A DNA stretch of 64,000 nucleotides from Ustulina deusta (lineage: Eukaryota; Ascomycota; Sordariomycetes; Xylariales; Xylariaceae). The stretch spans positions 186,001 through 250,000 of the forward strand of contig JAJNNX010000046.1 of NCBI GenBank assembly GCA_023159155.1, given 5' to 3'. Below, in pieces: positions 43,521 to 53,994 of this stretch. The translations under genes were made by a program, and so were the position numbers. Positions within the stretch are counted from its first letter, which is position 1. Each line of letters begins with the position of its first letter. The notes under the pieces are model-generated. The model saw nothing but the letters and a program-made list of their open reading frames with translations. It was not told the DNA's origin and did no database searches.

Positions 43521-45558
43521 AGTAAGAAGGGTCAGAGTCGACTCATGCTTAAAGTGCGATCCCGCATATGGGTGACCGTAAATCGGGTACTGTTCGATAC
43601 TTAGAGGTAGCTGTAAGGAAACTGTACAAAGGTAGCACAATGGTCGTTAAGGGAAGTCCCTGTCAGATATAAGGGGTATGATCTTATTCGGTGTATTGAC
43701 TAAAGGGGTATCCAATGACGGACCCATGTCAGGATGACAGGGGTCCCCATACAATTTTGCCTACAGACGCGGTCACTACTACATGACACCTACATAAAAA
43801 AACAATGAAGACAACACATTCAACCCAGTTGCATGCCATCGCTTATATCTGACAGTCCCCTCATACGGTGCCTTCCTCTGGAACACCTGGCTCATCAGAG
43901 ACTCCGCGGTGATGATCCCTACTACCCAGGCGCCTTAGGTGATCCATCACGTGACCTCCGCGCCACTCCTTCTTGTGCACCAATGGGCGTGTCCGTATCC
44001 CTCTCTTTAACCTACCCAACGGCCACCCCTCTTGTTGGCTCGTAACAATGGATTAGTGAATATTGCCCACCTAAGGTTAGCCACTCTTCTATTCATCCTG
44101 CCCCGCTGGGACATTGACATTGGGGAGAGAACAGGATTAAAAATATAAATAAAGTACACAGAGCGTCGGGTCCGAGGACCGCATGACTTATCAGGATTTT
44201 TCCACCACCAGGTCATTTCGCATCAGCTTTCACCCTCGTCTGCCGATGCGGACCAACTCGTATCCATGAGTTTCTTTTCCAAGAACGGATCTAATTAATT
44301 TGGCCTGACTATGGCTCTCAGGTCACCCCAAAGGAAAGTGATTGGAAATACGGAGGTACACTAGAATAAGCCCTGAGTGGCATATGGAAGTTCGAGAGCG
44401 GGCCCGCTAATGCCTGGGTGTGGAGTCGGATTAAAGATAGCTATGCATTATCCAGTGATGGAATAAGGATGGCAGATATGACACGTCAGAGGAGCCGATA
44501 GTTACTATCACGCCTCTATAACAAGCCAAGAAGAGTCGAGAAACCGTATAAACATATATGTGGCGGGCCACCGATGTAGCCTTAGGTGGAACTATTGGTT
44601 CCGGAACGCTACATCTAACATTAGTTGTCGCGCTGTGGTACCATCGGTAAGCTCCCTGACTTCACACCCACATAAAGGTTCACATCGCAGTCGATCCTGG
44701 GTTACCGTGTGATCGCTCGAGGTGTGCAGCTTGTGGTCGAGGTTTGGATGATCTAGGAGTTATACTAACCAATTGGACAGGGGCAATTGGCTGTGGCGAG
44801 TGTCGGAAGCATTATTTCTTGGGACGACGATCCTAGGTCTACTAATCGGACATGTCCACTGCCTGGCGGCTCCTATCGGGGTCAAGCTTAACACATTCAA
44901 TCCTCGATGGTGGCGAGTCAATCACAATATTTTTGTCATCACGTAACGTTGTATGGGGAACTTTCTCCCCGTCGTGGGTTGTCCCTGCCGGTGGTAATGG
45001 AGGCGGTTACCTAAGTATCGCAATACCATTTCTTATCAACACACCTGCTTGCCTTAGAATACCGCATGGCCACGATCTGTCGAGTGTGACACTTTATAGG
45101 CAATATAGTACACCTTGCTAATCCATGTTTCAGTAATATAAGACATCATTATTACCCCCAAGTAAGTGTTTATATTGTTGCATTTAATCTTTGCGAAGGC
45201 GAAAACTCTTGAATCACAAGGGGACAGCCAGCCCTAACAAAAGCACCTATTGTTACCGAAACGGGCCCGAAGAGTAAGAAGTAACTCCTTTTACAATATC
45301 CAAGAGACGCCTGCCGATAGTAGAGACAATAGCAGCTCTTAGTTTATAGCTACATAAGTCAACCTTATACTCTTAATCAAAACTACCTATGAAATGATGT
45401 GGCTAAGAGTGGCGGTCGGAATAGGTGAGTCTAGGTTCTTTGACCGGCAAAGCCATGCAAGTCATGTTCCGCTAGCATGCCCTCTCGCCGACCATCTTGC
45501 ATGATGCGTAATTACGCCTCCGCAGCGATTTTCGTTGTTAGCCTGGTTCTGACGCCAC
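43521..45558. other. Gene-poor stretch
   Basis: 2 kb with only short frames (for example 43833-44045 and 44852-45121), none with recognisable features. No repeat detected by eye. Confidence 0.4.
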
Positions 45559-45762
45559 ATGGGCCCACTAGGTTCTCTGTTCGAAATATTTGGAGATAAA
45601 TGGCTGTCTCGACCAAGCATCTTTTCCGATGGCGTTTTACAAATCAACTCCAATCTTGACACGGATATTTATGGGAATAGTCTCTCACAACATAACACAG
45701 AGTATTCCGCTCTGGGATTTAACGCGGAAGACAATGACTGGGGTAGTTTGTTCGATGGATAA
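45559..45762 (+). CDS. Small ORF convergent on gene B, possibly 3' exon
   Basis: 67 codons reading GPLGSLFEIFGDKWLSRPSI and ending DWGSLFDG. Its acidic, aromatic composition looks coding. It converges on gene B just as the gene at 63496-64000 converges on the other gene B, though I see no clear sequence match between the two. It may be the last exon of a decayed gene. Confidence 0.3.
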   Translation: MGPLGSLFEIFGDKWLSRPSIFSDGVLQINSNLDTDIYGNSLSQHNTEYSALGFNAEDNDWGSLFDG

Positions 45763-45769
45763 GTCCTTA

Positions 45770-46325
45770 TCACACTACTAGCCTAGTCTCATATTGAATC
45801 CCGATGAATGCGAAGCCCCCATTAGTTACCTTTGCAACCTCTCCCTCCTCTAACATGTAGACATGTCCAACATGCCATTCAACCTCAGCAATCTTAGAGC
45901 CGTCTTTCGCAGATTGAATAGTAAGCACCGTGGGGTTATTGACTGCTAGATACTCTGATTGAGTAGGCGGTGCAACTGCCAAGAGGACGTGACATCGGGA
46001 CTCCGGGTGGAAAGCTGGAAAGCTGCTTTCGACTATCCACAGAAGATCTGGGCCGAACGCGACTGGTCCGATCTGGCAACCCTTCTTCTCTGCATAGCTT
46101 CGAATCTTGGCTGGCTGCTTTGAATTAGACGATAGTAATGATACACGCCTTTGGCAAACTTACCAGCTTGTCTTCGTTGTATTTCCGGATCAAATTTTTA
46201 AATATTTCAGGTAATTTGACCAGGTTCAATTTGAACGTTCCATTTCCTAACGATTCGAGCCTATCGAGTCCGTAGCTGGCAGATGCAAAGAATTGAAATT
46301 CAGGTGAAGTCTCGAGTGTATACAT
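45770..46325 (-). CDS. Cassette gene B, copy 1 (168 aa, unknown)
   Basis: Spliced model 46325-46164 and 46114-45770, with a 49-nt intron (GTAAGT donor). The product starts MYTLETSPEFQFFASASYGL and continues ...IRKYNEDKL, then PAKIRSYAEKKGCQIGP, FGPDLLWIVESSFPAFHPES and a strand-rich end (AEVEWHVGHVYMLEEGEVAK). It aligns over its whole length with 62927-63484, with the intron at the identical place (after codon 54), so it is a conserved, selected gene. No signal peptide or known domain. Gene A is upstream on the same strand. Confidence 0.75.
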
Positions 46326-46340
46326 TATGAGATGGACTGA

Positions 46341-46571
46341 CTACGACGAGGAGAGCTTGGGAAACGGGTTAAATCTCATGAAAAAGTCTTTTCCGGTCTT
46401 TAAATAGCTAGCTACCACATCGGCCCCGTTGCGCAACGTGGGAAATTCTGGTTGATTCACGATCTGAGATACTGAGATAGAGCAAAATGTGGGGCAACTA
46501 GTAATTAATCCCGAGGCGTAAGGCTGCCGTAGGCACGTGACAGTAGGCTGACTAACATAGTATTTGGCCAA
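46341..46571 (-). promoter_or_regulatory. Upstream region of gene B, partly conserved
   Basis: The block from ACTGTCACGTGCCT to TTCCCNCGTTGCGCA, then GTAGCTAGCT-TTTAAAG, is shared with 62700-62845 of the other cassette. It contains a CACGTG E-box-type palindrome in both copies. The frame here is open (NQPEFPTLRNGADVVASYLK) while the other copy is closed, so it is more likely promoter or leader, or a lost exon, than a separate gene. Confidence 0.45.
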
Positions 46572-46704
46572 TCTACCGTGACTCGATCATAACATCCCTG
46601 AATTCAAGTCCCAGAACTAAAGAACTAATGAAACAGTCGAATGCTGAATTCGAAGTGGGCGTTTAAAACTGAGCCTTCGTATATAATTGCGACAGCTTCA
46701 TTCC

Positions 46705-46930
46705 TTATGACTTATCATGCCAAGCCTATTGTCCAGTCAGCGGGTGCATAATTACCAAGAGAAGGCAGGGAAGTTACCTCATCACCTTGATCAAAGCCTA
46801 GCTCTTCCAGCTCCTTCTGTTCATGTTTTTCCAGACCTTCATTCGTGTCCGTCTGCTCTTCTTCAGTATGTTCCTCCCCACCGGTGTGATTCTCGGTGTT
46901 GGTTTTGTTCTCCTGCTTCTCGTCGGGCAT
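46705..46930 (-). CDS. Cassette gene A, copy 1 (57-aa acidic protein)
   Basis: Spliced model 46930-46778 and 46725-46705, with a 52-nt intron (GTAACT donor, CTGACT branch, AATAG acceptor). The product MPDEKQENKTNTENHTGGEE...KHEQKELEELGFDQGDE-AWHDKS is extremely acidic and hydrophilic. The intron lies at the same codon (after ...GFD-xx-DE/K) as in the 62-kb copy, and both second exons begin GCTTG. A disordered acidic partner for gene B is one possibility. A pogo element is inserted about 185 bp upstream. Confidence 0.65.
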
Positions 46931-47115
46931 CTTGAATAAATCTAGAAATGTAACAAAGGTTAGCCTTAGTTAAACAGGCACAGCTTTTTAAAATCCTTCC
47001 TCATATCCCCGATAATTTTTTTTAGCTTAATTATACTACTACAGAAATTATATATAGCGTTAGTTAAATTATCCCACCTATTATTTTTAAAGTTATTAAA
47101 AATAAAAATATTAAT

Positions 47116-48898
47116 TAACGTCCCTTATCAACATCCCGACCACCACACCGCTATTTCGCCATACACTTCACAACACCCACAACAACACCATTTATCAATC
47201 GTTTTTTTTTGCAATTTTCACTCACACACAGCGAAATGCCTAATTACTCGGAAAATGACGTTCTTGCGGCCATCGACAACGGTGTTAGCGTTCGCAAAGC
47301 CTCCCGGGAGTACGGTGTACCCCGTACTACTCTTCATGACCGTATCATCGGCATCCGACCAAAATCAATAGCACATCAGCACACTCAGAAGCTCTCTACA
47401 GTCCAGGAAGATACCCTAGCCAGGTGGGTAACCACCCAATCGCTTCTAGGCCAGCATCCAGACCATCAGGAGCTCCGGAGGTACGCGCTAATAATGTTAA
47501 AGGCCGCTAGAGAGCCGGAACAGCTGGGAAAGCGCTGGGTTAACCGCTTTTTGCGACGATATCCGGCTATTCGGGTTATGAGGAAGCGTGCTATCGATTT
47601 TCGCCGAATTAACGGTGCCACACCGGATGTTATCCGTAGTTGGTTTCAGAAGCTAGCTGTTCCGGCGGTTCAGGCCATCAAACCGGTAAATCGGTTCAAT
47701 TTCGACGAGGCAGGTATTATGGAAGGCCATGGCAGTAATGGGCTGGTCCTTGGAAGTACAGAAAGTGAAGCTATTCGCAAGGCCCGGCCAGGTTCGAGGG
47801 TGTGGACCTCCTTCATCGAATGCGTCTCTGCAACCGGCCGTTGGCTCGATCCGCTAGTGATTTTCAAGGGTAAATCACTCCAGCAGCAATGGTTTCCCCT
47901 GGATCTGGCCCCTTACGCTGGCTGGCGCTTCACACACCAAAAGAAGGGCTGGACTGACGATGATACCGCTTTAGAGTGGCTGCAGAAGATCTTCATCCCG
48001 AACACTATCCCAGACGGCACTAAGGAGGGCCAGCGGCCTAAAGAGGCTCGTTTATTAGTCTGTGACGGCCATGAGAGTCACATCACGAAGCGTTTCATGG
48101 AATTATGCTGTAAATATAACATACATGTGTTATATTTGCCCCCACATGCCTCCCACGTGCTGCAGCCGCTGGATGTGGCTATCTTCGGACCTCTTAAGCA
48201 CGCGTACCGTAAACGGCTCGGCTGGCTAGCTCAAATGGACGATTCAACGATATCTGGGAAGCGTAACTTCCTATCCTGTTATCATGGGGCCCGAGATGAA
48301 GCCCTTACAACGTCAAACATCCGAGCGGGCTGGAGAGGGAGTGGTTTATGCCCGGTAGCGATCTCCCGGCCACTTATGAACCCACTGGTGCTAAAACAGG
48401 AGCCGAAAACCGTCAGATCACAAAGCTTACCACCCGATAGCTTCTCCCAACAAGCATCGCAAGTCACATGGGAGACCCCTCGCACCGCTAGCCAGCTTCG
48501 TAACGAGTTAAGGCTGTTTGACCAGTTAGATGCTGACTGTCATACCAAGCGCCTGCTATTTCAGAAGATCAGTAAAGCATTTAGCGAGCGGCACGATGAA
48601 ATAGGGCAACAGAAGCGTGAGTTAGAGGTATTGCGAGCCCGGCTCAGTAACATACAGACCCGTAAGCGGAGGAAGGTAGAGATGAGTCCAAATTCGCGAT
48701 TTGCCACCATCCAGGACATCTACAGGTCCCAACAAGCTGCTAGCGATCGTGAAATCAGTACCAGCGAATCGAACGCATTGGATTTATCTAGTGATGCCGA
48801 AAGCTGTATTGTGGTAGCTTAGGTGGTGTTGTAATATCATGACGAAATGATAGTCATAGTGGTGACCAGGGTGGTCGGGATGTTGATAAGGGACGTTA
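47116..48898 (+). mobile_element. Intact pogo-type DNA transposon with TA duplication
   Basis: A 27-bp perfect terminal inverted repeat at 47118-47144 and 48870-48896 (begins ACGTCCCTTATCAACATCCC) flanked by TA at 47116-47117 and 48897-48898. The element is 1779 bp and carries one intact transposase gene. Perfect repeats and an open transposase suggest a young, possibly active copy. Confidence 0.95.
47236..48822 (+). CDS. pogo-family DDE transposase, intact
   Basis: 528 aa from ATG 47236. The order is a psq-like helix-turn-helix (VRKASREYGVPRTTLHDRI), a CENP-B-like helix-turn-helix (ARWVTTQSLLGQHPDHQELR, GKRWVNRFLRRYP), and a DDE core with catalytic residues in FNFDEAGIMEG, LVCDGHESH and SHVLQPLDVAIFGPL. 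Then comes the GWRGSGLCPV motif and a C-terminal coiled coil (DEIGQQKRELEVLRARLSNI). It performs cut-and-paste transposition into TA sites. No stop or frameshift is seen. It is related to, but clearly distinct from, the decayed transposase at 4.4-5.7 kb. Confidence 0.95.
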   Translation: MPNYSENDVLAAIDNGVSVRKASREYGVPRTTLHDRIIGIRPKSIAHQHTQKLSTVQEDTLARWVTTQSLLGQHPDHQELRRYALIMLKAAREPEQLGKRWVNRFLRRYPAIRVMRKRAIDFRRINGATPDVIRSWFQKLAVPAVQAIKPVNRFNFDEAGIMEGHGSNGLVLGSTESEAIRKARPGSRVWTSFIECVSATGRWLDPLVIFKGKSLQQQWFPLDLAPYAGWRFTHQKKGWTDDDTALEWLQKIFIPNTIPDGTKEGQRPKEARLLVCDGHESHITKRFMELCCKYNIHVLYLPPHASHVLQPLDVAIFGPLKHAYRKRLGWLAQMDDSTISGKRNFLSCYHGARDEALTTSNIRAGWRGSGLCPVAISRPLMNPLVLKQEPKTVRSQSLPPDSFSQQASQVTWETPRTASQLRNELRLFDQLDADCHTKRLLFQKISKAFSERHDEIGQQKRELEVLRARLSNIQTRKRRKVEMSPNSRFATIQDIYRSQQAASDREISTSESNALDLSSDAESCIVVA

Positions 48899-48899
48899 A

Positions 48900-50027
48900 T
48901 ATCCTAAAAGACACTTCTGCGATAAGTCTAAAGAAGGATGGAACAAAGAATGTAAGAAAGTACTCACGGAGACGAAGAGTTTTCGACGTCTACATATCTT
49001 ATATAACACGGAAGAAACATGGGAAGCCTATCGGGCAGCACGGAATCTCAAAACAAGGACCATTAGGAAAGCGTTACAACAAATGCACAGGGATAAGGTA
49101 GAGAAGTCAGCAGAGTCGCCGGAATCCCTCTGGCAGATCGCCAAGTGGGCAAGAAACAGGGGAAACCAAGCACCAAACATTACCCCTGAACTTAGACACC
49201 CAACCACTGGGCAAAAAGCCATCAAGGCGGAAGAGAAGGCACAGCTTTTTAGGGAGACGTTTTTCCCAATCCCACCCGACGCAGACCTAGAAGACATTAA
49301 CAATGCAACGTACACAGACCAGATACCCATGCCCCCGATAACCACCAAAGAGGTGGAACATGGACAGCTATCACACTTTCGGTCCCGGAACATCGACGGC
49401 AATCTTAACACTATGTCAGATGCCGATCTTCGTAAACACACACTCTGGCCGCATCTTGACACAATTAGAGACGGCAGCCAGAAGATGGACTTTATTGCCC
49501 AGAAGGTCAAAGAAATGCTTAGGGACAAAGAACGACACAAGGATGTATTGGACCCTCGCCGTGTCTTACGAAAAAAGATGATCATTTTAGCGATCTCACC
49601 CATAACAGCCTTCCTCATTGCCTTCGTTTTACGCAAGGAGTTCCCTAGCGTACGTCAAACACTCGTCCTCGCTAAAGATGCGCCATCAAGGCGCGGGGCA
49701 CTTTATGCTCCGTTCTGTCGAATGACGGACGAGGAAGTGTTGGAAGACAGAGATCCTGAGGACCCTCTGATTCTGATCACGACTGCCCGTATTTCTGGGG
49801 AGGGTTTCAACTTGACTCGAGCCAACTACGCTGTTATGACCGAGCCTGCCTTCGCCGGACAAGCGTTCCATCGTGCACATCGCCATGGTCAGCAGGCAAC
49901 AACTCACTTATTCACTCTGCACAGTTCGTGGAACCCCACCGATGTTATCGTTAGGAGCCGCCAGGACGCCCGCTCTAAACTACTGTTGGATGAGTCTGTT
50001 TGGAAGCTTCCTGGATTAAACCTCTAA
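48900..50027 (+). pseudogene. Chimeric ORF: LINE (Tad1-type) fragment fused to SNF2 helicase C-terminus
   Basis: One uninterrupted frame begins right after the pogo right end. To about 49362 it reads as the region between endonuclease and reverse transcriptase of a Tad1-type LINE: WNKECKKVLTETKSFRRLHI, ESLWQIAKWARNRGN, LFRETFFPIPPDADLEDI, PPITTKEVEH. From about 49363 it is the C-terminal lobe of an SNF2-type helicase: LITTARISGEGFNLTRANYA and QAFHRAHRHGQ (motifs V and VI), ending before 50030. The two halves are fused in frame. Both are incomplete, so no enzymatic activity is expected. Confidence 0.75.
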
Positions 50028-50419
50028 TAATGACTACATTCTATTTATATATGTCCAGACTTGACCTTCGAACACATGTTTGAGGAGTTAGAGATTAGAG
50101 CTTTGTTGGGAGTTCTTGATATTTTTGATACTGTGTCGACCTGCATGTACTGATGCGACACGTTAAAGGAGGGAAGACGTTATGGGAATGCTTCATTTGT
50201 TTAGTGGCTGCTAAGCAAAGCTATGAAAATGTTATATAAGGGCAGAAACTTCTATAGTGGACCGAAAACTCGAATGGATTCTGCAAACATTCCCTATGAA
50301 TGAATGTAATGTAGAATATAAGTTCCAGACTTCTAGGTAATAGAGCTTGCCGCCCGACAAAGGTAGACTAGAGCGCATTGCCGAGGTCTCGCGCCCTCTG
50401 GCAAGAAACTTGGAATGCT
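50028..50419. other. Intergenic
   Basis: Spacer between the chimeric ORF and a transposase fragment; nothing recognised. Confidence 0.4.
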
Positions 50420-50650
50420 AGCTTTTCCCGAGGATGTGGTCGCTCCCACCAGCCTTGAGCATCTGTTGGGCCATATATCGGAACTTGATGAGGGCCGGAG
50501 CGAAGCCCAATCTAGCCTGGCCGATAGCCCAACGGGCTAATTGGGCTTTTAAGAAAGGTGACAGGACTTGATGGGCTTGTTGGGCCTCTTTGAAGTAGGA
50601 ATGTTGTCAAGTCGTCGCTAGATGTATGACCGTGGCACATCCCATCTTTC
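50420..50650 (-). pseudogene. pogo transposase fragment (CENP-B-like part)
   Basis: The minus strand reads AQQAHQVLSPFLKAQLARWA and WAIGQARLGFAPALIKFRYM, then AQQMLKAGGSDHILGK, nearly the same as residues ~50-105 of the relic at 4411-5664. An upstream part (VPRSYI, RRLDNIPT) is in another frame. No DDE core is left. It is a short, diverged piece of the same family. Confidence 0.8.
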
Positions 50651-50924
50651 TACTTCTCCACGAACAGTGCCGCCGAGTAATGTGACCCCCGGACGGCGGC
50701 GTACGCGCGCAATTGACGCTCGTAAGAGATCATCGTGATAGGGCGCAAGATGACGATTCTAATGATGTAGACAAGTAGAGGTGGCGATGTAGAGTTGTTG
50801 AGAAAAGGGGGGATTACAGTAAGGGGTATTGGTCTGGGCAGGAGTGTCTTACGTGAGGCTGACCCCTGGCCTGGCAGGGGGGTGGTTAGCTTACCTGCCG
50901 TGATAGAAACCTTATTTTGTGCAG

Positions 50925-52930
50925 TTAGGCGTTGATTCTTTGGAGTGCGGGTGGCCATGGGAAAAGAACATCTTTTCTTGGGCATCCGCTAAAGAAACAT
51001 AAGCCGAGAAGCCATCGTCGACTATACAGTCTGGGGATATCGTTGCTGGCTTCGCTGGGCAAATGCCGACACTGTACCTGGAGTGACACATGACGATCAA
51101 TGTCAGGCATGTTCTTTCTCTTCGGAGCGGAAGCCGTAAAAGCGAAGTCAGTGGAGACTCCCTGCCGAGCGCTTAAACCCGGCAATTCCGTGTTGTCATC
51201 GTCATCCCATATGAATATAGCCATGTTAGGAGTCGTTAACTGAGACTCCCAAAGGCTTGCCAGCCTCAGTCTCTTTTTCTGATCAATCGTATGAACCACT
51301 TCCTTAGCCATCATATGTAAATAGCGCCGAGAGAACGTCATAGCCTCAGACTGATCCTCATCGACCCGATCTGGGTTGCAAGATCTCTGTGCGACAGAGA
51401 TCTTAGAATGATCGCAAGTTGAGCAAGCCGATCTTGCTGGTGAGGTGTTAAGCTGTTGCTTCTGTTCCTAGTCCGCGGTACTTTACTCGGGAATGTCGCC
51501 GTGTCAATGGTTAGGCTCAGTCGCCAGAGATGGCCTGAGGTCAGGACACCTAATTCCCTCAAATGCACGTCGATAAACCGGCAATCCTTATTGAATGTCA
51601 GATTGGGTAAACCCTTAGGGGCGCAGAACCCCTGAAGAAGCTGTGTTTTGAGATATTTAGAGACAGTTATCTCTGATAGCAGACGCGGATTCGGCTTTCC
51701 TGGTCCGTTTCGAAGAATCTCGCCGTTCAGGAGACACATAGTGAGTGTAGACAGACTCAGGCTGGCCGCCTGTTGGTTTTGGGTGTGCAAGCGGACCGAA
51801 TACTGGCAACAGTTGGCAAGGATGGGAAGCCGATCTGAAACACGTCCAACATCTCGATCTTGAACATCACTAAGGACCTTTGCAGTCATAGAGTCCGAGC
51901 TTTGCAGAAGGAGCCTATATTCCCCGGCGGTATTCCGGACTTGGTCTAACCCTTTCACTTCGTGTATACGGAGCGCCAGGCACAGTCGAGTAGCCTGGTG
52001 ACAAAAGTGGTCGGATTTGATAGAAAGTTCGCCGGGGATATCTCCGAGAAGAGCAGTACACTCTCTTTTCCTAGTCTCCAGATCTGACGAATGACGAATA
52101 AGCAAGGTCATCTTCTTCCATGCTACATAGTTTTCTTGGAATGTCCAAGCCCTCGTCCACCACCGGTCTTTTGTGATTGCGATTAGTAGCTTCAATGCTT
52201 TTTGCGCCTCGTCTAGGCTTGCCACTTCTGATAACCGAAAGTGTCGAGTTCTTCCGTTGCCTTTGACGAGTTTCCCTGCAAGAATCGCTACGAGGATATT
52301 CAGGTCGTCTAATGAGCACATGCGGTTTTCGAGTAGAGCAATGGGATGGTCGCTCCTTTGATACACCAAGTCCATTGTCTGCACGGCAGCGTGTTTCTGC
52401 TTACACATTTTGTGGGTGCAAATAGCTTTGCATTCATCCTGCCGAAGGCTCTGCCGATCGACCCAGAGACACTTCACGCTACGGGCGCGCATGTAATTGA
52501 AGGTGCGGTCCCAGACGCAATCCCGAAGTGTCGATGGATTAAAGTGTTTACCACGCCTGTCCTGGACCATGTACTTCAACTTACAGTCCTCCTTGTCGTC
52601 GGATGGTTCCCATGGGTATGATACGGCCACGAACTCTCTATCTTCTAGAGCGTTGATCCGGCGTCGGAATACCAGGGTTTGCTTTCCGCGCTTCTTGTGT
52701 TGTAGTTTATTGCGGTACCTGGGCTGCGGCTGCGGCTGCTTACGATCCAAAGAAAAGCATTCTAGGCGTCTAATAAAGCGGAAGAACTTCTGCTGCTGAA
52801 CTTGAGGTTCTTCTTGGATGTCGAGAAGGAAGGAAATGAGGGGTTTTCCATAGCGTGCGGTGATTTCCTGTAGCGACTTGTCATAATCGTCGCTCTCGTC
52901 GCTCTTATTCCAATTCTTGATATCCTTCAT
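50925..52930 (-). pseudogene. HET-domain protein, frameshifted paralogue
   Basis: Frame 1 runs from ATG 52930 to a stop at 51338. It carries the HET domain: EFVAVSYPWEPSDDKED, CLWVDRQSLRQDE, HAAVQTMDLVYQRSDHP. The C-terminal part (MTFSRRYLHMMAKEVVHTID ... GLCFFSGCPRKDVLFPWP) continues in the next frame at 51341-50925. Alignment with the HET gene at 21-23 kb shows both frames belong to one protein, with a one-base indel near 51360-51380. The N-terminus (DYDKSLQEITARYGKPLISF) matches the other gene after its zinc fingers, so fingers are absent here. An unseen intron could also account for the break. Confidence 0.75.
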
Positions 52931-53580
52931 TCTCACTCCCTCCCCAGGATAAGGTGGCGAGTGGTATTACAAGATAAATATAGCTAGATAGATGCTCTAG
53001 AGGGTTTGAAATCTATAATGTAAAGAAGCCCTCGCGCTGCCTCTGCGGCCTGCTCGTCCCAGGTCTGCCTGACGGCTGCCTAACCTCCATGCCAGGTTTC
53101 TTATTGGCGATAAACTTTGCCAGCAGGAGTATATGTTGGCTAATAACAGCACGGTATCAAACACACTCCATTTGCCGTAGACTATACTACTACATCCACA
53201 TCTCTCATGCCTACATATGTAAATGCGCTCCTTGGCTGAAATGTCTGCGGCAAAAGGTAAAGCGGAAATCAAGTAGAAACCCCACAAACAGCTAGACCTA
53301 GTTCCTACCTAACCCAGAGACAATCTCAGCGCGGCATGGACCGCAATCAGACCAACGCGGGGCAAGTTTAGCGTTCTACCTCCTCCCATTACCCCTCCCC
53401 CTGTATCCGCCTACCGGCAGCTACCTCATCGGCGCTGCTGCTGCAGCACCATCTTGCATTCAATTCCACCTGCCTCCCGCTTGCATCTACATTCTCATCT
53501 ACATCTACACCTCCTCAACAACAAGATCCACAAGTCCTTGTCATCTGCTATCCTGAATAATTCTCTACGACAAATCGGCA
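52931..53580. other. Intergenic
   Basis: Upstream of the HET paralogue on one side and of a small gene on the other, with pyrimidine-rich leader-like sequence at 53450-53530. No zinc-finger coding sequence precedes the HET gene here. Confidence 0.4.
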
Positions 53581-53877
53581 TGGCGTCTGAGAAGATCACC
53601 GCAAAGGACATGATGGCTGTCGCCAAAACCAATACACTCGCCGCGGAAGAATAGTACAGTCTCTTTCAGGTCTTTCAAGGTGGGCACACAGCCAATCCCA
53701 TCGCCTACAATCCCAGGTAGTTTGGAGGGGGTTAGTACAGTTTCTTTCAAGACGGGCACACTGCCAGTCCCGTCGGCTACAATATCGACTGGTACAGGGA
53801 GGAGCGCTCTGGTTCAGCAGGCCTGGCCCTCCTTTGCTGCAATGGCAATAATCATTATTGGGTTGTCATATCTCTAG
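53581..53877 (+). pseudogene. Small SANT-gene-like start plus repeat and TM tail
   Basis: MASEKITAKDMMAVAKTNTL resembles the ITASDVMAVAKV segment of the SANT-like relics, then stops at 53654. A further frame (53680-53877) reads SKTGTLPVPSATI-type sequence and ends in one hydrophobic helix (SFAAMAIIIIGLSYL). The DNA between holds two diverged copies of a ~60-bp unit starting GTACAGT-TCTTTCA, the cause of the frame break. No function assigned. Confidence 0.35.
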
Positions 53878-53994
53878 CTGGTGTTTCGCGTTTCGGGTGG
53901 AATTTCGTGCTTCTAGGTGATCTTATGTATCTTCAAGTAGTCTGTCGCGTTTTTAGAATCCTAACTTGTTCCTTGCATACAGGACTGCTTGCTA

